64,000 nt of DNA from NCBI RefSeq assembly GCF_001584725.1, contig NZ_CP014606.1:434001-498000 (forward strand), written 5' to 3'. This stretch comes from an endosymbiont 'TC1' of Trimyema compressum. GTDB lineage: Bacteria; Bacillota; TC1. How positions within the stretch are numbered: the stretch's first letter is position 1; each line of letters opens with the position of its first letter. The notes beneath the pieces are model-generated. The model was not told where the DNA came from. It did not search any database and was given only the letters and a program-made list of their open reading frames with translations. Below, piece by piece: positions 29,307 to 39,781 of the stretch. Both the position numbers and the translations under genes were made by a program.

Positions 29307-31751
29307 TTATTTATGTTTTTTTGAGAAGGCTTTTCTACAGACAATAAAGCCTAATCCGAGAACCAATGCTCCCATAAATAGAGCTTCGAAACCACCAGTT
29401 TTTGGTAATGGAGCTGTAGTTGTTGCCCCAATTTTATTTGAGTAATCAGGAAGGTCAGTATTTGGGATTGGTCCTGCTCCAATCTGTTCATTTTTTGCCA
29501 TTGTGCATGGAGTGTTATATCAGAAGCTGTGTTAAAAGTGTAAATTTCATTGTCAGAAAAATCTACAGCACCATCTTTTACCCAAAGACCAGCCTTTAAA
29601 GATGTAGCCCTCTCTTGTATATTTATTTTCAAAAAGAGGCTTGCTTTCACCGTAAGTATAGTCTTTATTATCCATAGTACCTGTACCGCCATTGGCATCA
29701 AACTTCACATTATAGTGATTTGGACTCCGCTGAGCAAAAAGGATAGTATTTTGAGGATCCATTGTTCTTGTATTTAAATCCCAATATTCTCCTTGGCCTC
29801 TAGTTTCAACATTCCAATCTTCAAAAGTATAACCCTCCCAAGTTGGATTTTGTACGGGACTAATTGCAGAATCTTTTGTTAATATTTGGGTAGCTGGTGG
29901 TATTCCAGGCGCACCATTTAAGTCGAATTCTAGACTATAAGTTCTCTCAGTACATTTAGCGTAAAGGGTAATATCGGCAGTTACTGTATTGCTATCGAGA
30001 AATTCCATTCATTTGCAAAAGTTCCATTATCTGTGAACCAACCACTAAATAATAAGTCCTCTTTTGTTGGAGTACTTGGCATTGTTATTAAAGAACCTTC
30101 AACAACTGTTTGCGACAATAATATGCTTCCTTCATTAGAATCAAATGTTGCAGTAACATACTTTGGTGCTTTATAAGCTCCAATATCGCTTAAAGGTATT
30201 TTTCTAATATTGCCATTTTGAGCTACATTTAGAGAACGTCCAGTATCAATTTTTCCATATGCAGGTCCATCTGCTTTAATTGGAGCTACATAGTTTGAGT
30301 TAGATACTTTTTCAAGTGTTGTACTTGTATATGCAGTAAAGACATCGAAACATCATTTATAACTGGTTCAGCTGATGTTTTACGGGCTAAATTTGTCCCT
30401 GTGTATGTAATTGTTCCACTAGCATAAGTAAGGGGTACCAGATAAAATGGAATCCTTAATTGTAATGCTAGGATTTGTTCCATGCGTTGAAGCGCCATTG
30501 GAAATTAGCGTTGAGGAGTCGATTGTTGTACTTGAAGAATACACGCTTACTCCGTTTCCTGCTAAAGAAGCTTTATTTCCTACAAAAGTACTATTGATAA
30601 TTTGGTGATTTCCATTGGAATTTTCATAGTATATAGCACCACTATATTTTCCAGCTGAATTATCAATAAAAGTACAATTAGTTACTTTTGAATTATTCGT
30701 TGTCATGAAAGCCAGTGCGCCTCCATTATTTGTCAGTGATCGTTATGCTTTATTTCCTTTAAATAGTACATTATCAATAAGCGCAGACGTTAAGTTATTT
30801 GTACCATAGATTCTAAAAGCACCACCAGTTGTCCGCGAACCGGTAGCATCTAATACATTGTTAGTGAAAATACTATTTGCAATTTCAATTGATGTGTTAG
30901 GAACGCTAGGTTGTTTGACGCTAATAGCACCACCATACTGATTGTTGTTGCCAATACGCTCGTTACTATCAAATACAGAATTATTAATACGGATATTGCC
31001 GCTGTTTTCTGAACTAATAGCACCGCCATCACCATAGATTCCTACACTGTTTCCGCTAAAACTTGAACTTTCAACCGTTAATGTTCCACCAGTTACACGA
31101 ATAGCGCCACCACCACTAACGCCATCATTTGTATAGTTGGTTTGTAAAAGCACAGTTAGTAGCAATAACATTATGAGCTGAGACACCACCATTTAGGCCT
31201 TTTGTTCCGTTAATTTGGATATTACTGAGATTTAATGTTCCATTTTCAAGACGAATAAATCTAGGTGCACCTGTAACGCTAATAGCCATTGTAAATTGTG
31301 TAGCAGGTTGTCCATTGCCATATTCTAGGGCACCAACTAAAGTAACAGTAATGCCAGCAGTGTTTTTAATTTCTGAATCAAATTCATAGGATCCTTGATC
31401 TAAGTTAATTGTAATATCACTAGTTGCATTTTCAATTTGTGTTTAGGGGTTGTTGCATTAGCAGAAGTAGGCGCAATACTTTGAAATGCCTCTATTGTTA
31501 CTTTTTCTATGTTAGCATTTTGATTTTCTGTAATTGTTTTTACTTCTTCAAATTCTTCTTTATTATTGGTTTCTAATACCTCTGTAGTTTCTTTTTCAGT
31601 TGATTTTTCTTCCATATTAATAGACTCTTCCGTAAGGGTAACAGTTTCTTCTTTTGCTTCATTTGCAAAAACCCCTAGTGGAAAAGTAGCTAGTAACATG
31701 AAAACAACTAGAAAAATAGAAACTACTTTTCTAATGTTTTTTGTTTACCAT
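29307..31751 (-). CDS. LPXTG surface protein with beta-helix and InlB-type repeats (frameshifted)
   Basis: Start at 31751 after GAGGTATGATT. One base must change in the first A run to give NIRKVVSIFLVVFMLLATFP, a signal peptide ending GVFANEA. An acidic Glu/Thr-rich spacer follows, then parallel beta-helix repeats rich in GGAI/GGAF and SxFxxN (SSSFSGNSVGIYGDGGAI, NSVFDSNE, NSIFTNNV, NSTFVGNKA), covering about 31200-30400. Listeria-Bacteroides repeats (GYTFEDW, LFAQ, GYIFKGW, LHAQW) come next, and the end is LPKTGGFEALFMGALVLG with a basic tail. Frameshifts are numerous (31430, 31190, 30740, 30420, 30010, 29600). A PerR/Fur-like palindrome lies in its promoter region. Confidence 0.83.
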
Positions 31752-31832
31752 AATCATACCTCGCTATCCTTCTTGTGATCTGTTATTCTGATTCTTTTTG
31801 CTTAGACTATCCTCTCTCACCCTAAATTTAAT

Positions 31833-31847
31833 TTAGAATCATTCTAA
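31833..31847. promoter_or_regulatory. PerR/Fur-like 7-1-7 operator
   Basis: TTAGAATCATTCTAA is a perfect 7-1-7 inverted repeat. It differs from the PerR consensus TTATAATNATTATAA by one base in each arm. It lies 82 bases upstream of the minus-strand beta-helix LPXTG gene, where it would overlap a TTGTTT...TAAATT promoter. The rest of the 31752-32179 gap is AT-rich with no other gene. Confidence 0.55.
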
Positions 31848-32101
31848 TAATATAAACAATATATCTAATTATATTGTATCATAATTGTTTAAAATAGTCT
31901 ATATTTATTGTACTTTTTATTAAGTCAATTTGTTTGAAAATTATTTTTTGTCTTCAAAAATACTTTGGATAAAGGCTTTTCACAATGAAATGAAGAAAAT
32001 GATTATTATTAATAATTCCTAATGTGATAAATATAAATTAATTATATAACCATATGAAATTTCAAAAAAATTTGATTTTAGGAATAAAAGTCTATAAAAA
32101 A

Positions 32102-32130
32102 ATGACTTATTTATATTTTAGTGCTATAAT
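32102..32130 (+). promoter_or_regulatory. Sigma-A-type promoter of the internalin-like gene
   Basis: A perfect TATAAT at 32125-32130 with a partial -35 (ATGACT, 32102-32107) at 17 bases, 50 bases upstream of the ribosome binding site GGAGG. Confidence 0.6.
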
Positions 32131-32179
32131 TTGCCTATAGATTAATTATTAATATACGGAGGAATGAAAATGACAAAAA

Positions 32180-33794
32180 ATGAAAAGGATTGGGTTAGTA
32201 TTGTTTCTTAGTTTTATGTTAATCTTTAATACTGGATTATCATTATTAGCTGGAACTCAAAAAAACCTACCAGGGCCAACTCCAATTAATCAGGTTTTTC
32301 CTGACAGTATTCTTGCAGAGAAAATGAGGGCTAGCTTATGTAAAGGAGCTGTTACGGATTTAGTAACTCAAAGCGAATTAGATGCTCTTACCAGTGTTGA
32401 TGTTTCAATGAGTCAAGGAACACCTAAGGAAGACAATATTCAAAGTATTGAAGGTTTTGAATATATTCATAATGCTACAAATGTTGGTATTGGTGGAACT
32501 GCTGTAACAGATTTAGCACCGCTAGGAACTATGACTAGTGTTAAAAATTTAATATTAGCAGCGAGTACAGTCGTAGATATTAGCCCCTTAGCTAATTTAG
32601 TTAACTTAGAATATATTTATGGTAGTTATACTGATATCAAGGATCTAAGTGCATTAGCCAATTTAACAAAACTGAGTACTTTAACCTTGTTTAATACTAA
32701 AGTAGAAGATGTAACACCATTAAGAAATTTAACAAATCTGACGAGTCTAAATGTAGTTGCTTTTGTTAAAGATTTTACACCTATATTACATTTAACCAAT
32801 ATTAAAAGTTTAAATGTTAGAGGCGATGGAATAACTGATCCTAGAATTTTTAATAGTTTAACTAATTTAACTAGTATACAAATTTCAAATCAGAGAATTA
32901 CTCTAGATTCATATACTGTAGGTTCGGATGGAAAAGCTACTATAACTAATCCAGTAGTAGATAGTGATGGAAATCCTATTGATGCTGTTAATATTTCAGA
33001 TAGTGGTACCTATAGTAATGGTGTATTAACTTGGGAGAACCTTAATGCTCCAGAGCCAGCAGTGGCTTATGAGTTTAGTAAATCCATTGTAATTAATGGT
33101 TTGACAACAACCTATAATGGTAACGTTTTAATACCTTTAGAATTTGATACACAAGCACCTGTTATTCAAAGTGATTCTGAAATTACCTATACAGTTGATG
33201 CAACTGTATCAGAAAGCGAATTCTTAGATAATATTAATGCATCAACTGATGACGGTTCACCAATAACGAGTGATTTTACTACAGCAGTTAACTTAAGTAC
33301 TATTGGTGATTATACTGTAACATTAAATTCTGTAGATGGTGCTGGTAATAAAGCAATACCTGTTACAGTAACTGTCCACGTAGTTAAAGCTGAAAAAGCC
33401 CCTGTTATTACATGTGATAAGGAAGTAACTTACAAGCTTAATAGTACAAAATCAGAAGCAGAATTCTTAAAGGATATCCATGGTTTAACAAATGATGGTT
33501 TTCCAATTACAACTGATTTTAATGCAGTAGTTAATATGAATAAAGTAGACGACTATAGGGTTACCCTAAATGCAGAAGATGCTTTAGGAAATAAAGCTAT
33601 TCCAGCTACTGTTGTTGTTCATGTTGTTTCTGATGGAACACCTGTTAATCCTAATGATAATAGTGACATTACTAAAGGTGTTTTAAATGGATTACCTAAA
33701 ACTGGAACTATGAGCCCCCTTGATTTATTTAGGAGGATTGGGTTTATTAGCAGTTGGAACAGCTTTAATTTACAAGAAAAGAAAAAACAAATAA
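32180..33794 (+). CDS. Internalin-like LPXTG surface protein
   Basis: Signal peptide MKRIGLVLFLSFMLIFNTGL, then an internalin cap region (PINQVFPDSILAEKMRASLC). Seven or so 22-residue leucine-rich repeats of the internalin type follow (LANLVNLEYIYGSYTDIKDL, ALANLTKLSTLTLFNTKV), and an interrepeat Ig-like domain. Two tandem domains starting APVIQSDSEITYTVDAT and APVITCDKEVTYKLNST are about 78 residues each, of the bacterial Ig-like (DUF5011/Big) type. The anchor is LPKTGTMSP; correcting one base near 33725 gives GLGLLAVGTALIYKKRKNK and a stop at 33794. A start a few codons upstream, nearer the GGAGG, is also possible after a one-base change. Confidence 0.88.
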
Positions 33795-33817
33795 TTAGAA
33801 AATCAATTAATCTAGAA

Positions 33818-33859
33818 TAATAATAATCCCCACTTTCAATTTGAAGTGGGGATTATTAT
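33818..33859. terminator. Bidirectional terminator after the internalin-like gene
   Basis: ATAATAATCCCCACTT and AAGTGGGGATTATTAT form a long stem of about 16 bp around a 6-base loop with A/T flanks. Confidence 0.9.
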
Positions 33860-34312
33860 AACTTCACTAGAGAAGCATTCTTATTTTAATCGCCCCATGA
33901 GCTTTTTACAATATCAATCAAAATTGATATCTAAGAATATCTTGAAACTGTCCAAAAAGCTTTCAATAACATCTAGTGTCACCTAGATAGTGTCACTAGA
34001 TGTTTCATCCTTATCGCTATATTTTTAGTTGCCTTATAGAACGTTAAACTGAAAGCTCATATATCTTGGACTTTTTTAAGCAGTTCATGTTTTAATAATC
34101 CATTTTCATATTTTCTCACTTTTTTCTAGTATACAGTAGAAGATGGTCAACACATCTTTTTGTGTCAGCCATATGTATACCACTTCAGTCTAATAGTAAT
34201 GTCTTTTTTAATATCTTTAGGCATATTTATTTGCTGAATTATTTCAGATGGTTTTTGTAATCAATATCATGTTTTTATAGATTAAAATTTAATAACTTGA
34301 CGATATAATTTA
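33860..34312. other. Gene-poor stretch with an unexplained inverted repeat
   Basis: No coding frame is convincing on either strand. AACATCTAGTG (33968-33978) and CACTAGATGTT (33994-34004) are perfect 11-bp arms around a 15-base loop, and TAGTGTCAC is directly repeated within it. On the minus strand a short open stretch (RKYENGLLKHELLKKVQDI) interrupted by stops might be a decayed gene, but I cannot place it. Confidence 0.45.
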
Positions 34313-34342
34313 TTGACATTAATTAATTTTTTTTGATATAAT
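34313..34342 (+). promoter_or_regulatory. Sigma-A promoter of the TM2 gene
   Basis: Perfect TTGACA (34313-34318) and TATAAT (34337-34342) with an 18-base spacer, 37 bases upstream of the TM2 gene start. Confidence 0.8.
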
Positions 34343-34379
34343 TGCTCAGGTAAATTAAGTTGAAAGTAGGTTTAAAATT

Positions 34380-34589
34380 ATGTCATCAAAATCTCGTTTA
34401 GTAGCACTTTTATTATGCTTATTCCTTGGTGGATTAGGCATACATCGTTTTTATGTAGGTAAAACAGGCACTGGTATTATTTATCTTTTTACATTCGGTT
34501 TATTTGGACTTGGTTGGGTAATTGACTTCATTATGATTTGCGTAGGAAGCTTTACAGATAAAAGAAGAGACTTTGTAAAAAATTGGTAA
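34380..34589 (+). CDS. TM2 domain-containing membrane protein
   Basis: A 69-residue protein made of one TM2 domain: [27 protein letters not shown], then a second helix with [13 protein letters not shown]. The glycine-rich [12 protein letters not shown] and LGWVxDF signatures are clear. Its function is unknown in bacteria. It stands alone between its own promoter and terminator. The ribosome binding site is weak (AGGT). Confidence 0.92.
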   Translation: MSSKSRLVALLLCLFLGGLGIHRFYVGKTGTGIIYLFTFGLFGLGWVIDFIMICVGSFTDKRRDFVKNW

Positions 34590-34636
34590 TTTTTCATAGA
34601 ATAACTCAAAATAAATGAAAAATATCAATGCGAATA

Positions 34637-34663
34637 AAAAACGGGCGTGATGCCCGTTTTTTT
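34637..34663 (+). terminator. Terminator after the TM2 gene
   Basis: AAAACGGGC and GCCCGTTTT stem with GTGAT loop, followed by TTT. Confidence 0.9.
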
Positions 34664-34812
34664 GCTAAGTAAAATAATTAGTTAAGGATAAATGGTTCTG
34701 ATTTTTTTAAAATTTAAATTCATCTTTTCTATTAAAAAAAATAATTCTATTATTATCCCTTATATCTTGTTTAAATGGCAATAAGTTATTTCTATTTATT
34801 GAATGAATAGCT

Positions 34813-35710
34813 TCAATTATATATTAAAAAAGTAGGCACAAGAGAAAGGAAAAAATTATGAATAATTATAAGAAATAATTTATAAAAAGCAAAAACAAAT
34901 AATAATTTTTTTAAGGTTTCTTTTGCATCTCCTAAGAGTAGTGTAACGCCTTCTTCTTTTTCATAGAGCGGGTTATCAACGCCAGCATAACCTGGTTTTG
35001 TATCAAAGTTACAGATTACTGTCTCAGGTGCTTCATCTACATTTAAGATAGGCATACCGCGCAAATAGGTGTTCCTTCAGCGCTTTTTGCTGCAGGATTT
35101 ATAACATCGTTGGCACCAACAACAATAGTCATATCACAGTTTTTGAATTCAGAATTAACTGCATCCATTTCCCAGAGCTTATCATAAGGAATATCAACTT
35201 CACAGAGAATAACATTCATATAACCAGGCATTCTGCCTGCTACTGGATGAATGGCAAAAATAACTTCAGTCCCTTGGGCTTCAAGTTGGTCTGCAAGTGA
35301 CTTAACTAAACTTTGAGCTTGAGCAAGTGCCATACCATATCCAGGAAACAATAATGACTTTTTGGCATTCTTGAGAATGGTAGTAAATGAGTCACTATCA
35401 TTAAGAGCCTTGTTTTCTGCTTTAGTTTCTATTGAAGGAGCAGGGCAGGCATCACTAACCGATGTTTTTCCTGTTAGGATTTCTCCTAGTTTCCGATTCA
35501 TGCTAGAACACATAATCTGTGTTAGCAATAAGCCAGAGGCGCCTATAATACCTCCCACTGCAACTAAGGATCACCTATGGTCATTCCAGCAATGGCTCCT
35601 GCTATATCACTTAGTGAATTTAGTAGGGAAATAGTAATTGGCATATCAGCTCCTCCAATGCGGATTGAGAAAATAATACCAAATGCTCCACTTAAAATAA
35701 TAGGATTCAT
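34813..35710 (-). pseudogene. pntB: NAD(P) transhydrogenase beta subunit, fused to the start of alpha subunit 2 by a deletion
   Basis: Proton-pumping transhydrogenase subunit that binds NADP. Most of what is left is PntB: IIFSIRIGGADMPITISLLN, then membrane helices, and the soluble NADP domain with LLFPGYGMALAQAQ, VIFAIHPVAGRMPGYMNV and IVVGANDVINPAA, ending near LLGDAKETLKKLL. The start at 35710 follows AAAGGAGGG and reads MNPIILSGAF, as in the small PntA2 membrane subunit. The rest of PntA2 and the first helices of PntB are absent, so two genes seem joined. Frameshifts lie near 35570 and 35050. The last 30 residues after ETLKKLL look unnatural, and the true stop may be lost. Confidence 0.8.
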
Positions 35711-35735
35711 TTTTACCCTCCTTTTAAATATAAAA

Positions 35736-35771
35736 GGAGGCTTGAGAATGAGTTATCATTCTCAAGCCTCC
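35736..35771 (-). terminator. Perfect hairpin between pntA and the pntA2/pntB remnant
   Basis: GGAGGCTTGAGAATGA and TCATTCTCAAGCCTCC are perfect 16-bp arms with a 4-base loop. On the minus strand the hairpin is followed by TTTTAT and then the AAAGGAGGG of the next gene, so it may attenuate transcription into pntB. Confidence 0.75.
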
Positions 35772-35778
35772 CTATTGA

Positions 35779-36944
35779 TTATACTGTTTTTCCCATTGCT
35801 CTTAGTGTTCCAGCATGAGTAATTTTTCCATCTTTAGTCACTAAAATAGAGGCGATGATTTCATCATCTAAATCTAAATGTATTTTCCCATCTTTAAACA
35901 TTACTTGCATAAGATTATAAACATTTTGAGCAAACATCCATGTTGAGCTTGTTGCAAGTAATCCGGGAATATTTTTAATACCTTGAAGTGTTACACCATA
36001 TTTTTCAATTACTTTTCCTGATGTTGTAATATCACAGTTTCTACCTTGGTCAATGAAAATATCCGCAATAACTGAACCTGGCTTCATTAATTTAACCATA
36101 TCTTCTGTTATTAATATAGGAGCAACTTTTCCAGGTATAAGTGCACTTAAAAATACAACATCCATATTACCTAGGTTTTCAGCTAAAATAGCTCTCTCTT
36201 TTTTAACCATTCTTCACTAAGACTTTTTGCATAACCTCCTGTGCCAACACCAACATCTGCTGGAATATTTATATCAATTGTTTTTACACCTAAGCTTCCA
36301 GCTTGTTCAACAGCATCAGGACGTGTATCTATGGCATAAACATTTGCACCCATGCGTTTAGCGGTAGCAATTTGCTTGAAGACGACCACCTACACCGCTA
36401 CCAATAACAAGAACATTAATCGGTTTAATCATTCCAACTGCTGTAAATATTTGAGGTACAAATTTAACTAAATCATTCATAGCCATTAACATACCCCTAT
36501 AACCTGCACAAGTGCTCATGGAAGTTAGTGCATCCATATTTTGAGCTCTGGAAATTCTAGGTATGCTATCTAATGTTAATCCAATAACACCCTTTTCAGC
36601 CATATTAGTAATCATTTCATGATTGGCTGGTGATGCTGGATGAAGGAAGGCAATTACATACTGACCTTTATGCATCATATCTACTTCATGTAGGTTTTTG
36701 CTTCATTAAACTGAGGTTCTTTTACTTTAAGGATAATATCAGATTTTTGAAATAAATCTTCTGAGTCATCTATGATGGTGGCACCAGCCTTCACATAGTC
36801 ACTGTCTGAATAAAAAGTTCCTTCACCAGCTGATTTCTCTACCAGAATAGAAAAACCTTCTGCAACATATTTTTCTACTGTTTCTGGAATGGCAGAAACC
36901 CTTTTTTATCCGAACATAATTTCTTTTGGAATTCCAATGGTCAT
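35779..36944 (-). CDS. pntA: NAD(P) transhydrogenase alpha subunit 1 (frameshifted)
   Basis: Soluble NAD-binding subunit of the H+-translocating transhydrogenase, related to alanine dehydrogenase. N terminus MTIGIPKEIMFG after AAAGGAGGAACTAAA. Then KVKEPQ, FLHPASP, STCAGYRGMLMAMN, and the NAD loop VLVIGSGVGGLQAIATAKRM (after correcting 36385). Later LIPGKVAPILIT and MKPGSVIADIFIDQGRNCD follow, and the end is LRAMGKTV. Breaks lie near 36905 (in-frame TAA where E is expected in FGEKRVSA), 36690, 36385 and 36190. It acts with the damaged pntB downstream. Confidence 0.9.
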
Positions 36945-36977
36945 TTTAGTTCCTCCTTTTTTAATATCCATATATTA

Positions 36978-36997
36978 AAACTATTAAATAATAGTTT
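36978..36997. promoter_or_regulatory. Inverted repeat upstream of pntA, possible operator
   Basis: AAACTATT and AATAGTTT are perfect 8-bp arms spaced by 4 bases, about 35 bases upstream of the pntA start. No factor can be named. Confidence 0.35.
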
Positions 36998-37167
36998 ATT
37001 GGAATTATTTTAAGGTTTAAAATTTAAAAACTTGTTTTAAATTTATGAAATAAGTGTCGATAAATATATTTGTTTATTAGAGCATTATTTTCTAGTTAAC
37101 TTATTTTAGCATATTCTATGAGACTTAGGAATGAACTTTTATTAGATATTTTGAAATGCTTATAGAG

Positions 37168-37196
37168 TTGACTAGGTCATAGATATTAGATAGGAT
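37168..37196 (+). promoter_or_regulatory. Promoter of the corA pair
   Basis: TTGACT (37168-37173) and TAGGAT (37191-37196) at 17 bases, 29 bases before the corA start and its AGGGAGGAA ribosome binding site. Confidence 0.55.
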
Positions 37197-37224
37197 GAAT
37201 ACAGAATAGAGGGAGGAATTTAAA

Positions 37225-38153
37225 ATGAAATTTTACCATTTAAAAACAAAGCAAGATATTATGGAGGTGGATCAAAAAGAACGTTGCTTTATTTTATGTG
37301 ATAGAGATAACTTTAATACTATTTTTGAGCAATTTAGAATAATAAAACATAATGAAAATCGAGAACAGGATTCAATCGACACCATTCACTTCGAAAGTCA
37401 CTTTGACTATGATGTAATCTCGTTTTCTTTTTTTTTGAATGGATTGAGGGGGCATTTGAATTTGAAAAAGTTTATTTATATTTTAGCAAAAAATATGTTA
37501 TTTTTGTTTGCGACCAAAATGAAAACTTATTTAATGACGTTGTTGGTGATATTAAAATGGATGCAGAAATTCAACCTAATGGTATTGACACATTAACATA
37601 TGTTTACTATAAGAGTTTAGATCATATTTTAACTAAAATGTTTATCTGCTTAGAAAACTTTGAAGATGCTATTGTGGCTCAAGAAAAGGATTTAATGAGC
37701 AAAGGTATTGAATGCAGTGTTGAAGATATTGCTCAAATGAAATCTACTTCTTTTGAAGCTAAAAGATATTTACGATTATTGACATATATTGGGGATCAGA
37801 TACTCAGTAATGATAATAATTTAATAAGTGAGGTAAATTTGAAATATTTTAAAAATATTTCAACTAAGATTAATAGACTCTATGAATTTGGAACGAATTT
37901 GCATGAGAAAACAGAACATCTAATGGATTTATATAATACTTCTGTTAGTGAAAAATCGAATAATTTTTTAAATAAACTAACAATAATAACAGTTTTTGCT
38001 ACACCTATTGCAATTTTTACAGGCTTATATGGAATGAATTTTGTAAATATACCAGAGCTTCAATTTGAGTATGGTTATTTTATTTTGTTGGGTGTACTAT
38101 TTATTATTTTATGTGGAATTTTTGTTTATTTAAAAAAATCAAAGATGTTGTAG
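37225..38153 (+). CDS. corA: CorA-family divalent cation (Mg/Co) transporter (frameshifted)
   Basis: Membrane channel for Mg2+ with a large cytosolic funnel and two C-terminal helices. The GMN selectivity motif is intact in FTGLYGMNF (near 38027), after the long stalk helix and just before the second helix (YFILLGVLFIILCGIFVYL). The first transmembrane segment is FLNKLTIITVFATPIAIFTG. A frameshift near 37430 (T run) and another region up to 37560 split the N-terminal domain; in the corrected frame it reads FFEWIEGAFEFEKVYLYFSK. The start at 37225 follows AGGGAGGAATTTAAA. It is followed 20 bases later by a second, divergent copy. Confidence 0.9.
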
Positions 38154-38173
38154 TGTAATAGGAGAGGAATATT

Positions 38174-39107
38174 ATGGTTGTTTATAATTTTACTAAAAAT
38201 GAAATGCATAATAACATAGAATTGATAAAAAGTAATACAGATATTTATTTTGTTGTTGCAGGATATAACGATAAAGAAAAGCTTCAAACTATTTTTGATT
38301 TTCATGAATTTCAGGAAAATCAGGAAACCTTAGATCAAATGATTCGTTTTCAAATATACGAATCATTTGATTTTGTAAGCTTATTGTATATGGATTTAGA
38401 TGGAAAAGAATTTATACATTCAAAAGTAAACTTATATTTAAGTAAACATGTTTTAGTTGTTTTAACAGATAATATTGAGTGGATTGAAGAGCTGTTGTTT
38501 AAAGAAATACAAGAATGTTTAGATAATATTTTTATAGGAAGAGAAAAATAAATCATTTATATTATCATGTATTTCATTATATGCTTCATGAAATGTTTTT
38601 AAAACTAGAAGTTTTTGAGACTATTTTAATTGCTAAAGAAGATAGTTTAATGAACCGCTTTGAAAAAGTGATTTTTCAAGCTTAAATGCTTTAAAGAGGA
38701 CTGCTAATGATATTAAAAAGAATATGCGTTTATTATCCTATGTAAGTGATGAGATTGTTGCAAATGATGGTGGGTCATTATTAGATAGCTATATTGCTTT
38801 ATTTAAAAGTATTAATATACGTACTAAGAAAATATATGAATTCTCAGTATCTCTTCAGGAAACCACTATGCATTTATCAACAGTTTATGATAGTAGGATT
38901 GATGAACAGACAAATTCTTTTATTAACACATTTACTGTGATAACTATGTTTGTTACACCATTGACATTAATTAGTAGTTTTTATGCAATGAATTTCATAG
39001 GGACACCAGTAATTAATTTTAAATATGGTGTTTTGGTTTTTATAGTAGTATGTTTAATAATAAGTCTAACAACATTAATTTTGAAAAAAATAAATGGATT
39101 TAATTAA
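38174..39107 (+). CDS. CorA-like paralogue with an AMN in place of the GMN motif (frameshifted)
   Basis: Tandem relative of the preceding CorA gene, starting after AGGAGAGGAATATT. It keeps the funnel and stalk pattern (MRLLSYVSDEIVAND matches RLLTYIGDQILSND of the first) and both C-terminal helices: FINTFTVITMFVTPLTLISS and FKYGVLVFIVVCLIISLTTLI. The selectivity motif reads SFYAMNF at about 38980-39000, so the first glycine of GMN is alanine. Frameshifts near 38550 and 38675. The copy could be a regulatory or altered-specificity subunit; the change is directly visible, its effect is inference. Confidence 0.82.
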
Positions 39108-39156
39108 GGTTGTAAAAAGTTCTAATAAAAATATCTTGTTACAATTGGGCATAAAG

Positions 39157-39725
39157 ATGGGCGAATAATTTGCTGGTTGTAATCATATTAATGACTTTTG
39201 TGTTATTGTTTTCGAAGAAAATAAATCTATGGGACCTGTTTTTTTAGGGATAAAAATTATGGAACATCCTGAATTTCTTATGTATTATCCATTTCATCAT
39301 TGTTTAGTGCCAGCAGTTATGCTGACAGCAACTTTTAGGCAACAAGGGAATTCTAAAGAGGCACTTGGGAAGAAGGTCTACAGAGAAACTTTCAAAATGT
39401 ATTGAAAGGTTTTTGTGGATTTTATGGAAATTGTGGAGCTACTGTTGGTTTAAGTCAATTAATGAGCATTTTAACAGAAACAACGCCTTGCTCTGAGTCT
39501 ATTTGGGGAATTAGCAATATGATTACTGCTAAGAGTTTAATAAAAATGACTGAGTTAGGTTGACCTTGATGTTGTAAAAGAAATAGTTTCCTTGCCTTTG
39601 AAGAAGGCTGTTCTTATTTAAAGGATACATTAAATATTGAATTATTAAGACCGGTAAGTATTGTTTGTGCTTTTAGTAGTAAAAATAATGAATGTAAAAA
39701 AGAGGCATGTCCTTTTTATATTTAA
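39157..39725 (+). pseudogene. DUF5714 domain protein, degenerate
   Basis: The order MEHPEFLMYYPFHHCLVPAV, GFCGFYGNCGATVGLSQLMS, TPCSESIWGISNM and CCKRNSFLAFEEG matches the DUF5714 family, found in anaerobes and with conserved His and Cys residues but no proven function. Here the N-terminal zinc-binding part is absent, there is an in-frame TAA at about 39166, and frameshifts occur near 39370 and 39560. The stop is at 39723-39725. The start is uncertain. It is in the same direction as the corA pair. Confidence 0.6.
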
Positions 39726-39781
39726 GATAATGATGTAAATGCAAAAGCTAGAATATTTATTAATTATAGCTTTTGTTATAT

